Part shown: piece after piece, positions 15,093-15,919 of the stretch
How positions within the stretch are numbered: position 1 is the first letter of the stretch
How the letters are laid out: every line of letters starts with the position of its first letter
NCBI GenBank assembly: GCA_003649445.1
Contig: QMRV01000048.1
Location: forward strand, 1 to 15,919
DNA: 15,919 nucleotides
Reading direction: 5' to 3'
Source: Thermoprotei archaeon
GTDB taxonomy: Archaea; Thermoproteota; Thermoprotei; Thermofilales; B15-G2
Notes under the pieces: generated by a model
Databases searched by the model: none
What the model was told of the DNA's origin: nothing
The model's input: only the letters and a program-made list of their open reading frames with translations
Made by a program: the position numbers and the translations under genes

Positions 15093-15919
15093 TCACACTG
15101 CCCTTAATTTAAGTGAAGTGTATGTTTCTCTTGGACTCCTATAGTATCTGCTTATAATTTCAGCTACTTCATCAAAGCTTCTCATTTTCTTTAAAGCGAG
15201 TATTCTGAGTATTTCTGCCCGCCTTCTCCACTCTTCCATTATTTCATTGAGAGACATAAAATTTCTTTCAGCTATGCGTTTAAGCAGCTCGCTTTCGCCG
15301 ACTTTTATGAATATATCTCTTCTGGCATCCCACCTGAATACTTTCTGCATTTTTATTTCTCCGTGAACTCTATCGTAGCTGAGTACTTCGTAGACTTCGT
15401 AGACTCTTCTAACAGCTCTGTCTCCTAGTTTATGTCTAACCATTTGGACGAAGATATTAGCGAACGGTATTAGCTCTGGCGGCACGTTCATAGGTCTGGC
15501 CTGCAGCCTCATTATTGCTGCTTCACAGCTTTCAGCGTGTATTGTACACATTCCGGCGTGGCCTGAGGCTATTGCCTGGAATAGTGTAAATGCCTCTTCT
15601 CCTCTAACCTCGCCTATAATAATGTAATCTGGTCTCTGTCTTAGTGCTGACTTCAGTAAGTCGTATAATGTAATATTTTCGACTCCAGCTTCAGTCGATG
15701 GACGAGTTACAAGCGGAATCCAGTTCTCATGAGGTAGCCTTATTTCAGGTACTTCCTCTATCGTAACTATCTTTAATTCAGGTCTAATGAATGTGGCTAC
15801 AGCGTTAAGCATCGTTGTTTTACCTGTTGCTGTAGCTCCGCTGATTATAATTGTCCTCATGTTATCTACAGCTAGCCAGAAGTAGGCAGCTAGCTCCGGT
15901 GAGACTGTATTCAGTGAAA
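15093..15919 (-). CDS. Type IV pilus/secretion ATPase, GspE/FlaI/VirB11 family, 5' truncated by the window edge
   Basis: A hexameric ATPase that drives pilus, archaellum or secretion filaments. The frame continues without a stop to the window edge; SLNTVSPELAAYFWLAVDN precedes the ATG at 15860 and is typical of the segment before Walker A, so that ATG is internal and the true start is outside. Of the 274 visible residues, Walker A is GATATGKTT at 27-35, the Asp-box region is IVTIEEVPEI (50-59), Walker B is YIIIGEVRG (98-106), and the His-box histidines are H120 and H127. All key residues are intact. It is the first visible gene of the ATPase, T2SF, T2SF operon. It matches archaeal FlaI-like enzymes best; pilin or further genes may lie beyond the edge. 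Confidence 0.92.
   Translation of the reverse strand, partial: SLNTVSPELAAYFWLAVDNMRTIIISGATATGKTTMLNAVATFIRPELKIVTIEEVPEIRLPHENWIPLVTRPSTEAGVENITLYDLLKSALRQRPDYIIIGEVRGEEAFTLFQAIASGHAGMCTIHAESCEAAIMRLQARPMNVPPELIPFANIFVQMVRHKLGDRAVRRVYEVYEVLSYDRVHGEIKMQKVFRWDARRDIFIKVGESELLKRIAERNFMSLNEIMEEWRRRAEILRILALKKMRSFDEVAEIISRYYRSPRETYTSLKLRAV

Overview
The window reads as a compact stretch of an AT-rich genome from a hyperthermophilic or thermophilic archaeon of the Thermoproteota/TACK group. The evidence is: AT-rich TATA-like boxes 22-36 bases before first genes, few Shine-Dalgarno sites except at some genes, several GTG starts, FlaI/FlaJ-type secretion genes, a zinc-ribbon protein resembling the TackOD1 family, and surface proteins ending in a membrane helix plus a short Lys/Arg tail. 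I cannot name a genus. No rRNA, tRNA, CRISPR array or insertion sequence was recognised.

Left part (1-3937). The window opens with the last 47 codons of an RNA 5-methylcytosine methyltransferase of the NOL1/NOP2/Sun family (+). It runs tail to tail, three bases apart, into a two-gene minus-strand operon: a small winged-helix-like protein followed by a B12-binding/radical SAM protein with a C-terminal cysteine cluster. Divergent from that operon is a two-gene plus-strand operon. Its first gene encodes a metal-dependent amidohydrolase with all expected metal ligands. The second, overlapping it by 17 bases, encodes a paralogue that has lost every one of those ligands.

Middle part (3939-11972). 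A large secreted, membrane-anchored calcineurin-like phosphoesterase with Ig-like and CARDB-like domains (-) meets the amidohydrolase operon tail to tail with one base between stops. Upstream of it lies a complete ABC importer of the Fe3+/thiamine/2-aminoethylphosphonate type, in the order binding protein, fused two-domain permease, ATPase (all -). Divergent from the binding protein is a secreted protein (+) with a glutamine-amidotransferase-like domain, a heptad coiled-coil stalk and a C-terminal membrane anchor. The two share a 133-base promoter region.

Right part (12172-15919). A zinc-ribbon TackOD1-like protein (+) with a possible degenerate nuclease-fold tail converges on a type IV pilus/secretion locus (-): a GspE/FlaI-type ATPase cut by the window edge, then two separate T2SF membrane proteins that look like the two halves of FlaJ. 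No pilin gene is visible; any would lie beyond the right edge.

The most interesting points are the active/inactive amidohydrolase pair, the split FlaJ platform near an importer whose binding protein may carry a pilin-like (class III) signal, and the zinc-ribbon/nuclease-like protein beside the secretion locus. A novel system is not demonstrated.
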